From Paludibacterium paludis (lineage in GTDB: Bacteria; Pseudomonadota; Gammaproteobacteria; Burkholderiales; Chromobacteriaceae), in NCBI RefSeq assembly GCF_018802605.1, contig NZ_CP069161.1, positions 496,001-560,000 of the forward strand: a stretch of DNA of 64,000 nt, given 5' to 3'. The translations under genes were made by a program, and so were the position numbers. This document shows, in pieces, positions 34,826-43,643 of this stretch (positions are counted from its first letter, which is position 1; each line of letters begins with the position of its first letter). The notes below the pieces were generated by a model. The model saw only the letters and a program-made list of their open reading frames with translations, was not told where the DNA came from and searched no databases.

Positions 34826-36127
34826 GTGTCTGGGGACAATCCGGTTTTAACCCGAGCCGGATTGTCCTTGGAATCGCTATCCTCCTTCTTTCAGCCCGAC
34901 ATCGATCCCGCTTCGCTCCATTCCGTGCAGCGGCTGAACGATGCCTGGCCTTACCTGTCGGCTTTCATCACCCTGTTCCGCGGCGGCGACGAGGAAGTCC
35001 TGATGCGACTTCTGGTGCTGCGTGAGCTGGGCGCGCGCGCCGAGGCGCCGTTCTGGACCCCTCAGGAGCTGGCCCAGCGTTTCGCCTATCTCAATCCGGT
35101 CAAGCTCGACACCATCCTCAAGCGACTGCGCGAGGGCGGATTGCTGGTCTGGGAAACCGACACCGGCCTCTATCAGCTCTCCGAAGGCGCGCGCATCGCC
35201 ATGGCGGCACTTGCCACGTTGATGGATGTGACCGGCGATGATGCCGAGCTCGGCTATCTGACCAGCCAGGTGGCGGCGGGGCAGGCGGTCGGCCAGGTCT
35301 CCGAAGAGGCGCTGCGCCACCTGCTGGGACGACTGAACGAACTTTACGCCGAATTCGAGGACGCCCTCGAGTCGCAATCGGAGTTCCGCATCCGCGCCGC
35401 CCAGCCCCGGCTGGAGGCCGTATGGCGCTGGGTCGCCAAGTCCACCGACGTGGTGCGGCAGCTGACGGCCGACGACACCCTGACGCTGACGACCCTGTCG
35501 CGCGCCCAGGCCATCGCCCTGGCGCAAAGCCGCATGCTGGCGCTGGCTGGCACGTTCGAACGGCGCCTCGCGCAATTGGCCGCGCAACGCGTGCACCTTG
35601 GCGCATCGGGCCTCACGTCGACCGATATCGCCGCCTGGCTGCGCAATGCCGGCGCCGCCGACCTTGCCCGCCTCGTCGCTCCGGCCATCGCCGCGTGCCC
35701 GGAACCGGCCTTCCTGTCGACGCCGGAGCTGGCCGACGTGGCCGAGTACGAACTTCTGGCGCGAGAGCGGGCCAGGGCCGACGACACGGTCTTGCCAGGC
35801 GCCGAAGCGGCCCCAGAGGCCGATGCGCCGGAAGTCGAGCGCCTGATTCACGCCGAAACACTCTACGATGCCCTGGCGTCGCTCGAAGCGGAAAGCCACA
35901 TCGGCGACGCGGTGCTGGCCGACAGCTACAACGAAACCGCCTACCGCCTGTCCCTGTTGTCGTTATTGGGCGACCCCGAGACCCGCGACGAGGCGAGCGT
36001 TGTCGCCGCGCTGGCGCGCCTGCCGCTGAGACTTGAAGGCGGTGGCGGCATCATCGAACCCGATCACCCCGAAGTGGCCAGCCTGTCCGATGCCCGGCTG
36101 GTTCCGCCGGCACAACCGTTATCTTGA
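34826..36127 (+). CDS. mksF: Kleisin-like subunit of an MksBEF/Wadjet-type SMC complex
   Basis: A 433-residue protein that I call the kleisin by gene order and size (MksF/JetA, ~430-500 residues). A winged-helix-like segment near residues 70-115 contains FWTPQELAQRFAYL and LDTILKRLREGGLLVW. A long Ala/Leu-rich helical middle follows (LLGRLNELYAEFEDALESQS). The C-terminal half has an acidic linker (about 320-345) before a final helical part. The start is GTG 34826; no good ribosome site is seen, and the stop of obgE is only 3 nt upstream. The mksE-like gene begins 7 nt after its stop. Naming follows the Pseudomonas scheme and is tentative. Confidence 0.6.
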   Translation: MSGDNPVLTRAGLSLESLSSFFQPDIDPASLHSVQRLNDAWPYLSAFITLFRGGDEEVLMRLLVLRELGARAEAPFWTPQELAQRFAYLNPVKLDTILKRLREGGLLVWETDTGLYQLSEGARIAMAALATLMDVTGDDAELGYLTSQVAAGQAVGQVSEEALRHLLGRLNELYAEFEDALESQSEFRIRAAQPRLEAVWRWVAKSTDVVRQLTADDTLTLTTLSRAQAIALAQSRMLALAGTFERRLAQLAAQRVHLGASGLTSTDIAAWLRNAGAADLARLVAPAIAACPEPAFLSTPELADVAEYELLARERARADDTVLPGAEAAPEADAPEVERLIHAETLYDALASLEAESHIGDAVLADSYNETAYRLSLLSLLGDPETRDEASVVAALARLPLRLEGGGGIIEPDHPEVASLSDARLVPPAQPLS

Positions 36128-36134
36128 ATCGCTT

Positions 36135-36815
36135 ATGGATACTGAACTCACCACCCTGACGGCCAGGCTGCTGGCGCACCGCGTGATCGAACGCGGCGAC
36201 CCGCTGGCGCGCCGCGCGCTGATGGACGATGGCTTTCGCGCCGAACTGGACCAGCGGCTGGCCGATGTCGGACTGCGACTTGTGGAAAACCCTTACGCCG
36301 AGCACCTGGCGGTGGCGATGCTGCCGGAGCTGACCGAATCCGTGTTCGGTTCCGGCGACGCCTGGATGAACAACAACATGGGTCTGCCGCGCGACGGTGT
36401 GGCGCTGCTGGTGATCCTGTGGGCGCTTATCGTTTTGCCCAAGCGCGAGCGCCAGATCGCCCGCGTGGAGGCCGGCAAGGAAAACCAGTCGGACATGTTC
36501 GGCGCGCAAAAACCCCTGGAGACCGGCGAGGCGGTGTCCACCGGGGTGTCCGAGGATGCCGTGTACGCCGATTTCGGCAAGGCGCTGGGCGGGCGCACGC
36601 GCTTTAACGCCAACCTCGGCCGTCTGGCCAACCTCGGTTTTGTTGTGCGCCGCAACCGCATGATCGCGGAAGGGCCGATGCTCGATCTGTTGATCGACTA
36701 TGGCCACTTGGCGCCCCGCATCATCGAGGGCGCGCTGTCGGAAGTGCTCGGAGCGCGCCGCGAGGCGGCGCAGGAAGCCGCGCAGCGGAATGGCGAAGAA
36801 GGGGAGGGCGCCTGA
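36135..36815 (+). CDS. mksE: KITE-like subunit of an MksBEF/Wadjet-type SMC complex
   Basis: A 226-residue protein, the size of MksE/JetB. ATG 36135 (MDTELTTLTARLLAHRVIER) is taken as the start; an in-frame ATG at 36033 would lie inside the preceding gene. Sequence features are an N-terminal helical region, AWMNNNMGLPRDGVALLVIL (about 80-100) and a second winged-helix-like part VYADFGKALGGRTRFNANLG followed by RLANLGFVVRRNRMI. It would bind the kleisin of the same operon. Its stop overlaps the SMC start by 1 nt. Confidence comes mainly from operon order. Confidence 0.62.
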   Translation: MDTELTTLTARLLAHRVIERGDPLARRALMDDGFRAELDQRLADVGLRLVENPYAEHLAVAMLPELTESVFGSGDAWMNNNMGLPRDGVALLVILWALIVLPKRERQIARVEAGKENQSDMFGAQKPLETGEAVSTGVSEDAVYADFGKALGGRTRFNANLGRLANLGFVVRRNRMIAEGPMLDLLIDYGHLAPRIIEGALSEVLGARREAAQEAAQRNGEEGEGA

Positions 36816-39622
36816 TGTTTCAGATCAAATCGTTGGAAATGGTTCACTGGGATTTCTGGCAGCGTCTGAGCGTGCCGCTCGACGCTCAGATCGTCACCAT
36901 CATCGGACCCAACGGCTCAGGCAAGACCACCTTGCTGGACGCCATGCGCACCCTTCTGGCCATCAAGTGCTCGGGCAAGCGCGACTACAAGCGCTACGTG
37001 CGCAACAACCGCGAACCGTTCGCCTATCTGCGCGGTGTGGTGGACAACCCTCGCCGTGCGTCGGACGGCCTGTACCCGACACCGTTTTTTCCGATCGTCA
37101 CGCCGGATGTGACCTTGCTGTGCCGGGTGCGCAAGCAGGGCGGCGACTGGGTGCGTCATTACGCCATTCTCGACGGCGATGTGCCGCTCGAGCTTGCCGA
37201 AGGCCAGGCGCAATGGCTCGGTGTGCAGGAATACCGCCGACGGCTGGAGGCCGCGGGCCTGACGGCCGCGGTGGCCGAAGTGCTGGCGCTCGAGCAGGGC
37301 GACACGGACAAGCTGACCGAATACAGTCCGCGCCAGCTGCTCGATCTGGTGTTCCAGGTTTTCGGCGACAAGGACGTGCTCGACAACTACCAGCACGCCC
37401 GCGAAGAGCAGAAGGCCACCGAACAGGAGCTCGAGTCGCTGTCGCGCCAGAAGGAAATGCTGGAAGGCCGGGTCGAAATCATGAAAACCCGCGCCAACCG
37501 CTATCTTGAATGGCGCCAGTTGAACGCCGCCATCGCCCGGCTCAACGACACCGCGCTTCCGGTGCTGGGCTGGCTCGACAACAAGTCGTCAATCGGCTCG
37601 TCCTGGAACGAATACCGCCAGCGCCTGTCGCAGCGACGCGATGCGCGGCGCGACCACGGCGACACCCTGACCCTGGTGGCGCGGCTGCGCGATGCTGAGC
37701 ACGGCGCGCAGGCCGCGCGGGATGCCGCCGAGACGGTGCGCCGCTCCGCTCAGGATGCGTTCATGGCCGCCAAGGCGGATCATGCCGAGGTGGCGGGCCA
37801 GCTCAAGGAGCGCGATCGGCTGCTTGCCCTGACCGGTAAGAACTACGGCAGCGACAGCACCGCCCTGACCGGCAAGCTCGCCGCGCTGCGCCAGGAAACC
37901 GACGCGCTGCGCGATACGCTGCGCGAGGCCAAGCGCCGCCGCCAGGATCTGATGCAGCATGTGGCCTCCCTGGAGGCCGGGCGCACCCGGCTTCCCGAGG
38001 ATGTGCGCCACCTGCGCGCGGCCTTCGACGAGGCCGGTATTCCTCATACCTTGCTGTCGGATATCGTGGAAGTGACCGATTCTGATTGGCAGGGCGCCGT
38101 CGAGGCCGTGTTGCGGCCCTATCGTCACGTGGTGTTGCTGGACAATGGCCAGGATCGCTCGCGTGCCTGGGAAATCGCCGAGCGCCTGCGTTACCGTCAT
38201 TTCATCGTCCCTGACCGGACTACGCCGCCGGCGGCGCGCAAGGGTTCTCTCCTGGATGTGGTGCGTCTGTCCGCCGACATCCCGGACTGGCTGTCGCGCC
38301 AGTTGAACGCCATCACCCGTGTCGAAAACGCCCGTGAAGGGGCCGGCGTCGACGGGGACTGGATCACCCGCGAGGGCTACTTCCGCGAGCGGCGCGGGGC
38401 GCGCCATATCGGTGTGGCGGCGCACGAGTATGCCTTCGGCGAGGCCGCTCGGGTGTCTCGCCTTGCCGGCTTGCGGCGCGAGTTGACGAAGCTTAACGAA
38501 ACCCTGCTTGCCGACGATGAGAAACTGCTGGCGCTGACGCGCGAGGCGAGCGGTTTGGCCGAGTATCTGGGGGGAATGGACGCATTCCTGCAACTGGAGT
38601 CGCGCGCCGACGAGTTCGCCGCCCTGGAGGCGCGCAAGATCGAGCTTGAAGAGCGGATCGCGCGGCTTGGCGAGGCGCTTGCCGCCGCACAGGGAGAACG
38701 CGAGGCGGCCGAAGCGCGCTATTCGGATGCGCGCCTCGCGCATGATCGCGTTTGCCTGCGGGAAAAAGAGGGTCTGGAGAAGCTTGCCGCGCTCGACGCG
38801 GGGGTCGAGGCCTCTCGCCGCCAGTTGCGCAGGCTGATCGGCGAAGTGCGCGAAGCGGCGCGTCGTCTGCCGCCCGATGCGCTGGCGCCCGAGGCGGTCA
38901 AGGCCCTCGAGGACGAGTTCGAAAGCGCCGCGGACGCGCGTCATCAATTGGGTTATCTCGAAGAGCGGCTGGGGTCGGGCGAGTGGGAAACCGACGAAAA
39001 CGTGCTGGAACTCAAGGGCAAGCTCAACGACGACCTGGAGCAGCTGGAGCGCGAGCGCGCGAGGCGCCAGAGCGAAGTCGACCGGGCCGGTTCGCTGACC
39101 GGCGAGGCGCGCGCCGCCTACATCAACAAGCTGCGCGCCACGGTGCGGGCCTATGCGCGCAACGTCAAGCGTCTTGGCGAGTTGGCCGGCATCGGCGTCG
39201 AGGTGGATCTGCCGCAGCTGGAGAACGACGACGCGGTGCTGGCTCAGGCCGGATTGACCCTGCGTTTCAACTTCGACCAGAAGGGCATGATGGGATTGAA
39301 CGACGGTGAGGCATCGGGCGGCCAGCAGGTGATGAAATCGCTGATCCTGCTGATCGGCCTGATGATGGACGAAGCCAATCCGTCGGGTTTCGTGTTCATC
39401 GACGAGCCATTCGCTCACCTGGACATTTTCAATATCGACCGGGTGGCGGGTTTCCTCAAGGCCACCGAGGCTCAATACCTGATCACGTCGCCCAACACGC
39501 ACAACATCAACATCTTCGCGCCGTCGGAATTGACCCTGGCCACGCGCAAGAAGCGCCCCGGCGAAACCTGGGCGCCGCCGATCCTGCAGACGCGCCGCCG
39601 CGTCGAGGAGAAACCGGCTTGA
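36815..39622 (+). CDS. mksB: SMC-like ATPase of an MksBEF/Wadjet-type complex
   Basis: A 935-residue SMC-family ATPase. The N-terminal head has the Walker A IIGPNGSGKTTLLDAM (about residues 29-44). Two long coiled-coil arms flank a hinge-like region (IVEVTDSDWQGAVEAVLRPY through RGARHIGVAAHEYA, about 425-540). The C-terminal head has signature ASGGQQVMKSL (about 828) and Walker B GFVFIDEPFAHLD (about 858-870). Total length is short against canonical SMC (~1150), as in MksB. With the kleisin- and KITE-like genes upstream it should form a DNA-loop-extruding complex. No JetD/MksG nuclease gene follows, so chromosome maintenance is as likely as plasmid defence. Confidence 0.82.
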   Translation: MFQIKSLEMVHWDFWQRLSVPLDAQIVTIIGPNGSGKTTLLDAMRTLLAIKCSGKRDYKRYVRNNREPFAYLRGVVDNPRRASDGLYPTPFFPIVTPDVTLLCRVRKQGGDWVRHYAILDGDVPLELAEGQAQWLGVQEYRRRLEAAGLTAAVAEVLALEQGDTDKLTEYSPRQLLDLVFQVFGDKDVLDNYQHAREEQKATEQELESLSRQKEMLEGRVEIMKTRANRYLEWRQLNAAIARLNDTALPVLGWLDNKSSIGSSWNEYRQRLSQRRDARRDHGDTLTLVARLRDAEHGAQAARDAAETVRRSAQDAFMAAKADHAEVAGQLKERDRLLALTGKNYGSDSTALTGKLAALRQETDALRDTLREAKRRRQDLMQHVASLEAGRTRLPEDVRHLRAAFDEAGIPHTLLSDIVEVTDSDWQGAVEAVLRPYRHVVLLDNGQDRSRAWEIAERLRYRHFIVPDRTTPPAARKGSLLDVVRLSADIPDWLSRQLNAITRVENAREGAGVDGDWITREGYFRERRGARHIGVAAHEYAFGEAARVSRLAGLRRELTKLNETLLADDEKLLALTREASGLAEYLGGMDAFLQLESRADEFAALEARKIELEERIARLGEALAAAQGEREAAEARYSDARLAHDRVCLREKEGLEKLAALDAGVEASRRQLRRLIGEVREAARRLPPDALAPEAVKALEDEFESAADARHQLGYLEERLGSGEWETDENVLELKGKLNDDLEQLERERARRQSEVDRAGSLTGEARAAYINKLRATVRAYARNVKRLGELAGIGVEVDLPQLENDDAVLAQAGLTLRFNFDQKGMMGLNDGEASGGQQVMKSLILLIGLMMDEANPSGFVFIDEPFAHLDIFNIDRVAGFLKATEAQYLITSPNTHNINIFAPSELTLATRKKRPGETWAPPILQTRRRVEEKPA

Positions 39623-39624
39623 AA

Positions 39625-39658
39625 AAAACGCCGCTCCGGCTCCGGGCGGCGTTTTGTT
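39625..39658. terminator. Bidirectional rho-independent terminator
   Basis: AAAACGCCGC / GCGGCGTTTT (39625-39634 and 39646-39655) around an 11-nt loop, with A-runs and T-runs on both sides. It serves the SMC operon (plus) and the amino-acid permease (minus), which converge here. Confidence 0.85.
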
Positions 39659-39671
39659 TGTCCCGGCGCGG

Positions 39672-41273
39672 TCAGCCCGCGTCGTGCAGGGCGGCGACCG
39701 CCGCCGCGTCGTGCTCCTCGTCAAGGTATCGGGTGTGCCAGCCGCTGCGCGTGCCCCACAGGAAAAACGCGTAGCCGAGCACCCCTACGAGTACCATGTC
39801 CGGTCCGTAGGGAATCAGGCCGATTCCGCCGAACTCTTCGCTGCCAAGCCAGGAGACAAGGGCCATGGCGGGCAGGTAGGCGATCATCCACAGCGCTCCT
39901 CTGAATTCCCGGGCGAAATCGCGCCAGCCGCTTTTGGCTTGATAGTAGAGATAGACAGGCAGGGCCACGACCATCAGCACGATGATCTGGCCGGTCAGCG
40001 GCCAGCGGGCCCAGTACAGCACCAGCGAGGCGCATACGAAGGCCAGGGGCGCGATCAGCCCGAGGCCGGCCACTTTCAGCGGGCGCGGCAGGTCAGGCGC
40101 GACGCGGCGCAGCGCGGCGACGCTGACAGGACCGGTCAGGTAGGAAATCACCGTGGCGACGGAAATCACAGCGGCCAGCGTGCCCCAGCCGCGGAAGAAG
40201 AACAGGAACACGAAGGATACCGCCAGATTGAACCACATGGCGGGGCGCGGAATGCCGTAAAGCGGATGCACGCGGCCGAGCATCTCCGGCAGGGTGCCGT
40301 TGCGCTGCATGCCGTAGATCATCCGCGCCGTGGTCGCCGTATAAGTGGCGCCGGTGCCGCTGGGGCTGATGAACGCGTCGAAATAGAGCAGCATGGTCAG
40401 CCAGTTGAGCCCCAGCGCCATGGACAGCTGGGCGAACGGCGAACTAAAGTCGATGCCGGACCAGCCGCGGGCGAGGTGGCCGGGAGTGAGCGCCCCGATA
40501 AAGGCGATTTGCAGCATCACGTAGATCACGGCGGCGATCAGGATCGATCCGACCACGCCGAATGGCACGCTCCGTCCCGGGCGCCTGGCCTCGCCGGCGA
40601 GGTTGATCGGACTTTGAAAACCGTTGAAACTGAACACGATGCCGCTGGTGGCGACGGCGGTCATGACCGCCGACCAGCCATGCGGCGCGAAGCCTCCCGG
40701 CGTGGAGGCTCCGAAATTGCCGCTGTGAAAGCCGGTGGAGACGAGCGCTCCGATGGTCAGTCCGGGAACCAGGACCTTGAAGACGGTGATGGCGCTGTTG
40801 GCCTTGGCGAAAAGCCGTACTCCCCAGTAGTTGAGGAGGAAATAGACGATCACCAGCATCGCGGCGATAGCCAGACCGATCGGGCTCAACTCGCCCTGGT
40901 GGTACAGTTCTCCGGCCCATGACCAGGGCCAGGTGCTCATGTACTGGACGGAAGCTTCCGCTTCGATGGGGATCACGGATACGATGGCGATCCAGTTGGC
41001 CCACGCGGCGATGAAGCCGACCAGCGAACCGTGAGAGTAACGCGCGTAGCGGACCATGCCGCCGGATTCGGGAAACATGGCGCCCAGTTCAGCGTAACTG
41101 ATCGCGATGGTCAGGATGATCAGCATGCCGATCACCCAGGCCACCGTGGCGGCCGGTCCGGCGATGGCCGCGGCATGCGAGGCGCCGAACAGCCACCCGG
41201 AGCCAATGATGGAACCCAGGCCGGTCAGCATCAGCGCGATCGGCCCGATATGTCGGTGGTGAGGATGGTTCAA
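39672..41273 (-). CDS. APC-family amino acid permease
   Basis: A 533-residue transporter with about 12-14 membrane segments. The first helix is IGPIALMLTGLGSIIGSGWL, where the GSIIGSGW pattern is the substrate/ion motif of APC permeases. ELGAMFPESGGMVRYARYSH is the conserved loop before helix 3, and SFNGFQSPINLAGEARRPGR is also typical. The likely substrate is a basic or polar amino acid, as in YjeM/AspT-like permeases, but specificity is unclear. The start is TTG 41273, which has AGGAG 8 nt upstream; the open frame to 41384 is longer but has no support. Confidence 0.85.
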   Translation of the reverse strand: MNHPHHRHIGPIALMLTGLGSIIGSGWLFGASHAAAIAGPAATVAWVIGMLIILTIAISYAELGAMFPESGGMVRYARYSHGSLVGFIAAWANWIAIVSVIPIEAEASVQYMSTWPWSWAGELYHQGELSPIGLAIAAMLVIVYFLLNYWGVRLFAKANSAITVFKVLVPGLTIGALVSTGFHSGNFGASTPGGFAPHGWSAVMTAVATSGIVFSFNGFQSPINLAGEARRPGRSVPFGVVGSILIAAVIYVMLQIAFIGALTPGHLARGWSGIDFSSPFAQLSMALGLNWLTMLLYFDAFISPSGTGATYTATTARMIYGMQRNGTLPEMLGRVHPLYGIPRPAMWFNLAVSFVFLFFFRGWGTLAAVISVATVISYLTGPVSVAALRRVAPDLPRPLKVAGLGLIAPLAFVCASLVLYWARWPLTGQIIVLMVVALPVYLYYQAKSGWRDFAREFRGALWMIAYLPAMALVSWLGSEEFGGIGLIPYGPDMVLVGVLGYAFFLWGTRSGWHTRYLDEEHDAAAVAALHDAG

Positions 41274-41500
41274 GAAATGATCTCCTGTTTGATGAGCCGG
41301 TTTCGGATCCGGTCTTCTTGCCCGCAGGGATGTATCGCAGTATGAAAAGTCTGTCGACTGACAGGAAGGACAATGCGCGGGCAATGGGAATTTCCCATAC
41401 GCGAATTGTAAGCAATCATTGCTTTACTGTCAATTTATTGATTAACAATCAGAGAGTTATGATTTAATGATGGGTGCGTGGACAGAGCGGGAGGATGAGA

Positions 41501-42802
41501 GTGGCACGTAGGCACTGGCGCGAGCGCGATCATGCAAGGTTGCTTCCGGTTCTCGGCGTCTGGCTGATCCTGTCGGTGTGCGTGGCGCTGCTTGCCGCGG
41601 CCGCATCGGCGGCCTTCATGGCGATGCTGACGTGGGCGACCGATCTGCGCGAACACTCCCCCTGGTGGTTGCTGGGCTTGCCGCCGGCGGGGTTCGCGAT
41701 GGTCTGGATTTACCAACGCTATGGACTGGGCGCGGAGAAAGGCAACAATCTGCTGCTCGACGAAATCCACGATCCGCGTCATCCCGTTCCCCTGCGCATG
41801 GTTCCTCTCGTTCTCGTGTCGACCCTATTGACACATCTGGTCGGCGGCTCGGCGGGGCGGGAGGGCACGGCGGTGCAGATGGGCGGTGCGCTGGCCGACT
41901 GGCTGGCGCGGACTGGGCGTGTGTCGCGCGAAACCCGTCGTCAGCTTCTCGTGGCCGGCATGGCGGCGGGCTTCGCCGCGCTGTTCGGCACGCCGCTCGC
42001 CGCGGCGGTGTTCGCGCTGGAGGTGCTCGCCATCGGGCGCATCCAGTACGACACCCTGTTGCCGGTGTTTCTGTCGGCGGTGCTGGCCGCCCGGTTCGCC
42101 ACGCTGATGGGAATCGCGCACAGTCACTACAGCGTGGGTATCGTGCCCGATCCCGAGCTGGCCGGACTCCTTACCGCCCTCGCGCTGGGCGCGGCGGCGG
42201 GAATCGCCGCATGGGGGTTTTCCCGGGCGATGCACGGTACGGCGCGGGCCGCCCGGCGCTGGATTCCCCATGCCCCGTCGCGCGCGGCGGCCGGCGGGCT
42301 GCTGATCGCCGTCCTGATTCCCCTGACCGGAGCCTGGCGTTATGCGGGACTGGGCCTGCCGGTCATCGCGGATGCCTTCCGTGTGCCGTTGCCCTGGTAC
42401 GACCCACTGGCCAAACTCGGTCTGACGGCGCTGACGCTCGGCAGCGGCTTCAAGGGGGGGGAGGTCACTCCGCTATTTTTCATCGGAGCGTCGCTGGGCA
42501 ATGTGCTGGCGCCGCTGGGCGCATTGCCGATGCCGCTGATGGCGGGAGTCGGCATGGTCGCGGTGTTCGCGGGCGCCGCCAATACGCCGCTCGCCGGCGC
42601 GCTGATGGCCATGGAGCTGTTCGGAGCACCTGCCGGGGGGTACGCGGCGGTGGCCTGTGTGATGAGTTACTGCTTTGCCGGGCACAGTGGCATCTATCTT
42701 GCCCAGCGCATCGCCCAGGGCAAGTTCATGGCGGTCTTGCCAGGAACGCGGCTGGGCGATGAGCGCGCCCTGTGGCGCGCGCGGTTGCGGAGCCGGAAGT
42801 GA
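41501..42802 (+). CDS. ClC-family anion channel/transporter (SycA/EriC-F-like clade)
   Basis: A 433-residue ClC protein with about 10 hydrophobic segments. Instead of the Cl-type GSGIPE motif it has GAEKGNNLLLDEIHDP (about residues 70-85). The gating-Glu motif is GGSAGREGTAVQMGG (about 115-130), and the third signature is FKGGEVTPLFFIGASLGN (about 318) instead of GGIFAP. These variants are, to my knowledge, those of the SycA-like clade that includes fluoride transporters (EriC-F), so F- rather than Cl- transport is possible. GTG 41501 has GGGAGG 6 nt upstream. No fluoride riboswitch was found upstream. Confidence 0.8.
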   Translation: MARRHWRERDHARLLPVLGVWLILSVCVALLAAAASAAFMAMLTWATDLREHSPWWLLGLPPAGFAMVWIYQRYGLGAEKGNNLLLDEIHDPRHPVPLRMVPLVLVSTLLTHLVGGSAGREGTAVQMGGALADWLARTGRVSRETRRQLLVAGMAAGFAALFGTPLAAAVFALEVLAIGRIQYDTLLPVFLSAVLAARFATLMGIAHSHYSVGIVPDPELAGLLTALALGAAAGIAAWGFSRAMHGTARAARRWIPHAPSRAAAGGLLIAVLIPLTGAWRYAGLGLPVIADAFRVPLPWYDPLAKLGLTALTLGSGFKGGEVTPLFFIGASLGNVLAPLGALPMPLMAGVGMVAVFAGAANTPLAGALMAMELFGAPAGGYAAVACVMSYCFAGHSGIYLAQRIAQGKFMAVLPGTRLGDERALWRARLRSRK

Positions 42803-42885
42803 GACCCTGGTGCGACCGGGGTTGAATTTGCCGGGCGTTGCGTCACACTAATGAGATTTTCCACAGACACACAAGGACGACAGAC

Positions 42886-43386
42886 ATGGCAACCGTAACC
42901 CTGCGCGGCAATCCTGTTGATGTGGCGGGCAACTTGCCGGCCAAGGGCCAGAAAGCCCCGGACTTTCTTTTAACCGGCGCGGATCTGGCCGACGTTTCGC
43001 TCGCCGCCTTCGCCGGCAAGCGCAAGATCCTCAACATTTTCCCGAGCGTGGACACGCCCACCTGCGCGACCTCGGTGCGCAAGTTCAACGTCAAGGCCGC
43101 GGGTCTTGCCGGTACCGTGGTGCTATGCGTGTCGGCCGACCTGCCTTTCGCCCAGAAGCGCTTTTGCGGGGCGGAGGGCATCGAAAACGTGGTGAGCCTG
43201 TCCACATTCCGTCATCCGGAGTTTGCCGAGCGCTTCGGCGTGCGTCTGGCTTCGGGACCGCTGGCCGGACTGACCGCGCGCGCCGTGCTGGTGCTTGATG
43301 AGAACGACGCCGTGCTTCATGCCCAGCTGGTTGGCGAAATCGGCGATGAGCCCGATTACGAGGCGGCGCTCGCCGCGTTAGGCTGA
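42886..43386 (+). CDS. tpx: Thiol peroxidase Tpx
   Basis: A 166-residue atypical 2-Cys peroxiredoxin that reduces lipid and other peroxides. The peroxidatic Cys is in [17 protein letters not shown] (Cys about 61) and the resolving Cys in [15 protein letters not shown] (Cys about 95). The Tpx-specific [18 protein letters not shown] block is complete. ATG 42886 has AAGGAC upstream. It acts in the cytoplasm or periplasm with thioredoxin; no signal peptide is seen. It stands alone in transcription orientation relative to the chemoreceptor downstream. Confidence 0.93.
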   Translation: MATVTLRGNPVDVAGNLPAKGQKAPDFLLTGADLADVSLAAFAGKRKILNIFPSVDTPTCATSVRKFNVKAAGLAGTVVLCVSADLPFAQKRFCGAEGIENVVSLSTFRHPEFAERFGVRLASGPLAGLTARAVLVLDENDAVLHAQLVGEIGDEPDYEAALAALG

Positions 43387-43502
43387 GCGTTTCGCGCGTT
43401 GTCCCGTCGCCGGGCGGGGCAGCGCGATGGCCGCGAAGAACGTCTGCTCGAACGATTGCCGGGCCAGTGCGGCAAGCCGCTCCGCCGCGTCGTCGGCGCG
43501 CA

Positions 43503-43643
43503 AGGCTGGCCTTTTTCACCGCCGAGGGTCTGTTCATGCTGCGTTACTTCAAGCTGATGACGTTTTCGGGGGAGGAATGGGAGGCGATCCAGGAAGATCT
43601 GGCGGACCTGTTCCAGTCCGCCGATCCGTTGCCCGGCGATTAG
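43503..43643 (+). pseudogene. Truncated 3' remnant, probably a TetR-type regulator
   Basis: From 43503 a frame reads RLAFFTAEGLFMLRYFKLMT, then FSGEEWEAIQEDLADLF, ending at TAG 43643. The GLF/hydrophobic helix followed by E-E-W-x-x-I-x-x-D-L resembles the last two helices of TetR-family ligand domains. Nothing upstream in frame provides a DNA-binding domain, since tpx ends at 43386. It overlaps the chemoreceptor stop by a few nucleotides. It is likely a decayed gene end; the family call is weak. Confidence 0.35.

Noticed and set aside
37589..39724. 711-residue antisense ORF over the SMC gene
   Set aside because: The SMC Walker A, signature and Walker B motifs are on the plus strand. The antisense frame has no motif.
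41385..41500. Possible fluoride riboswitch upstream of the ClC gene
   Set aside because: The sequence is AT-rich and lacks the conserved crcB motif elements. I see only a promoter-like region.
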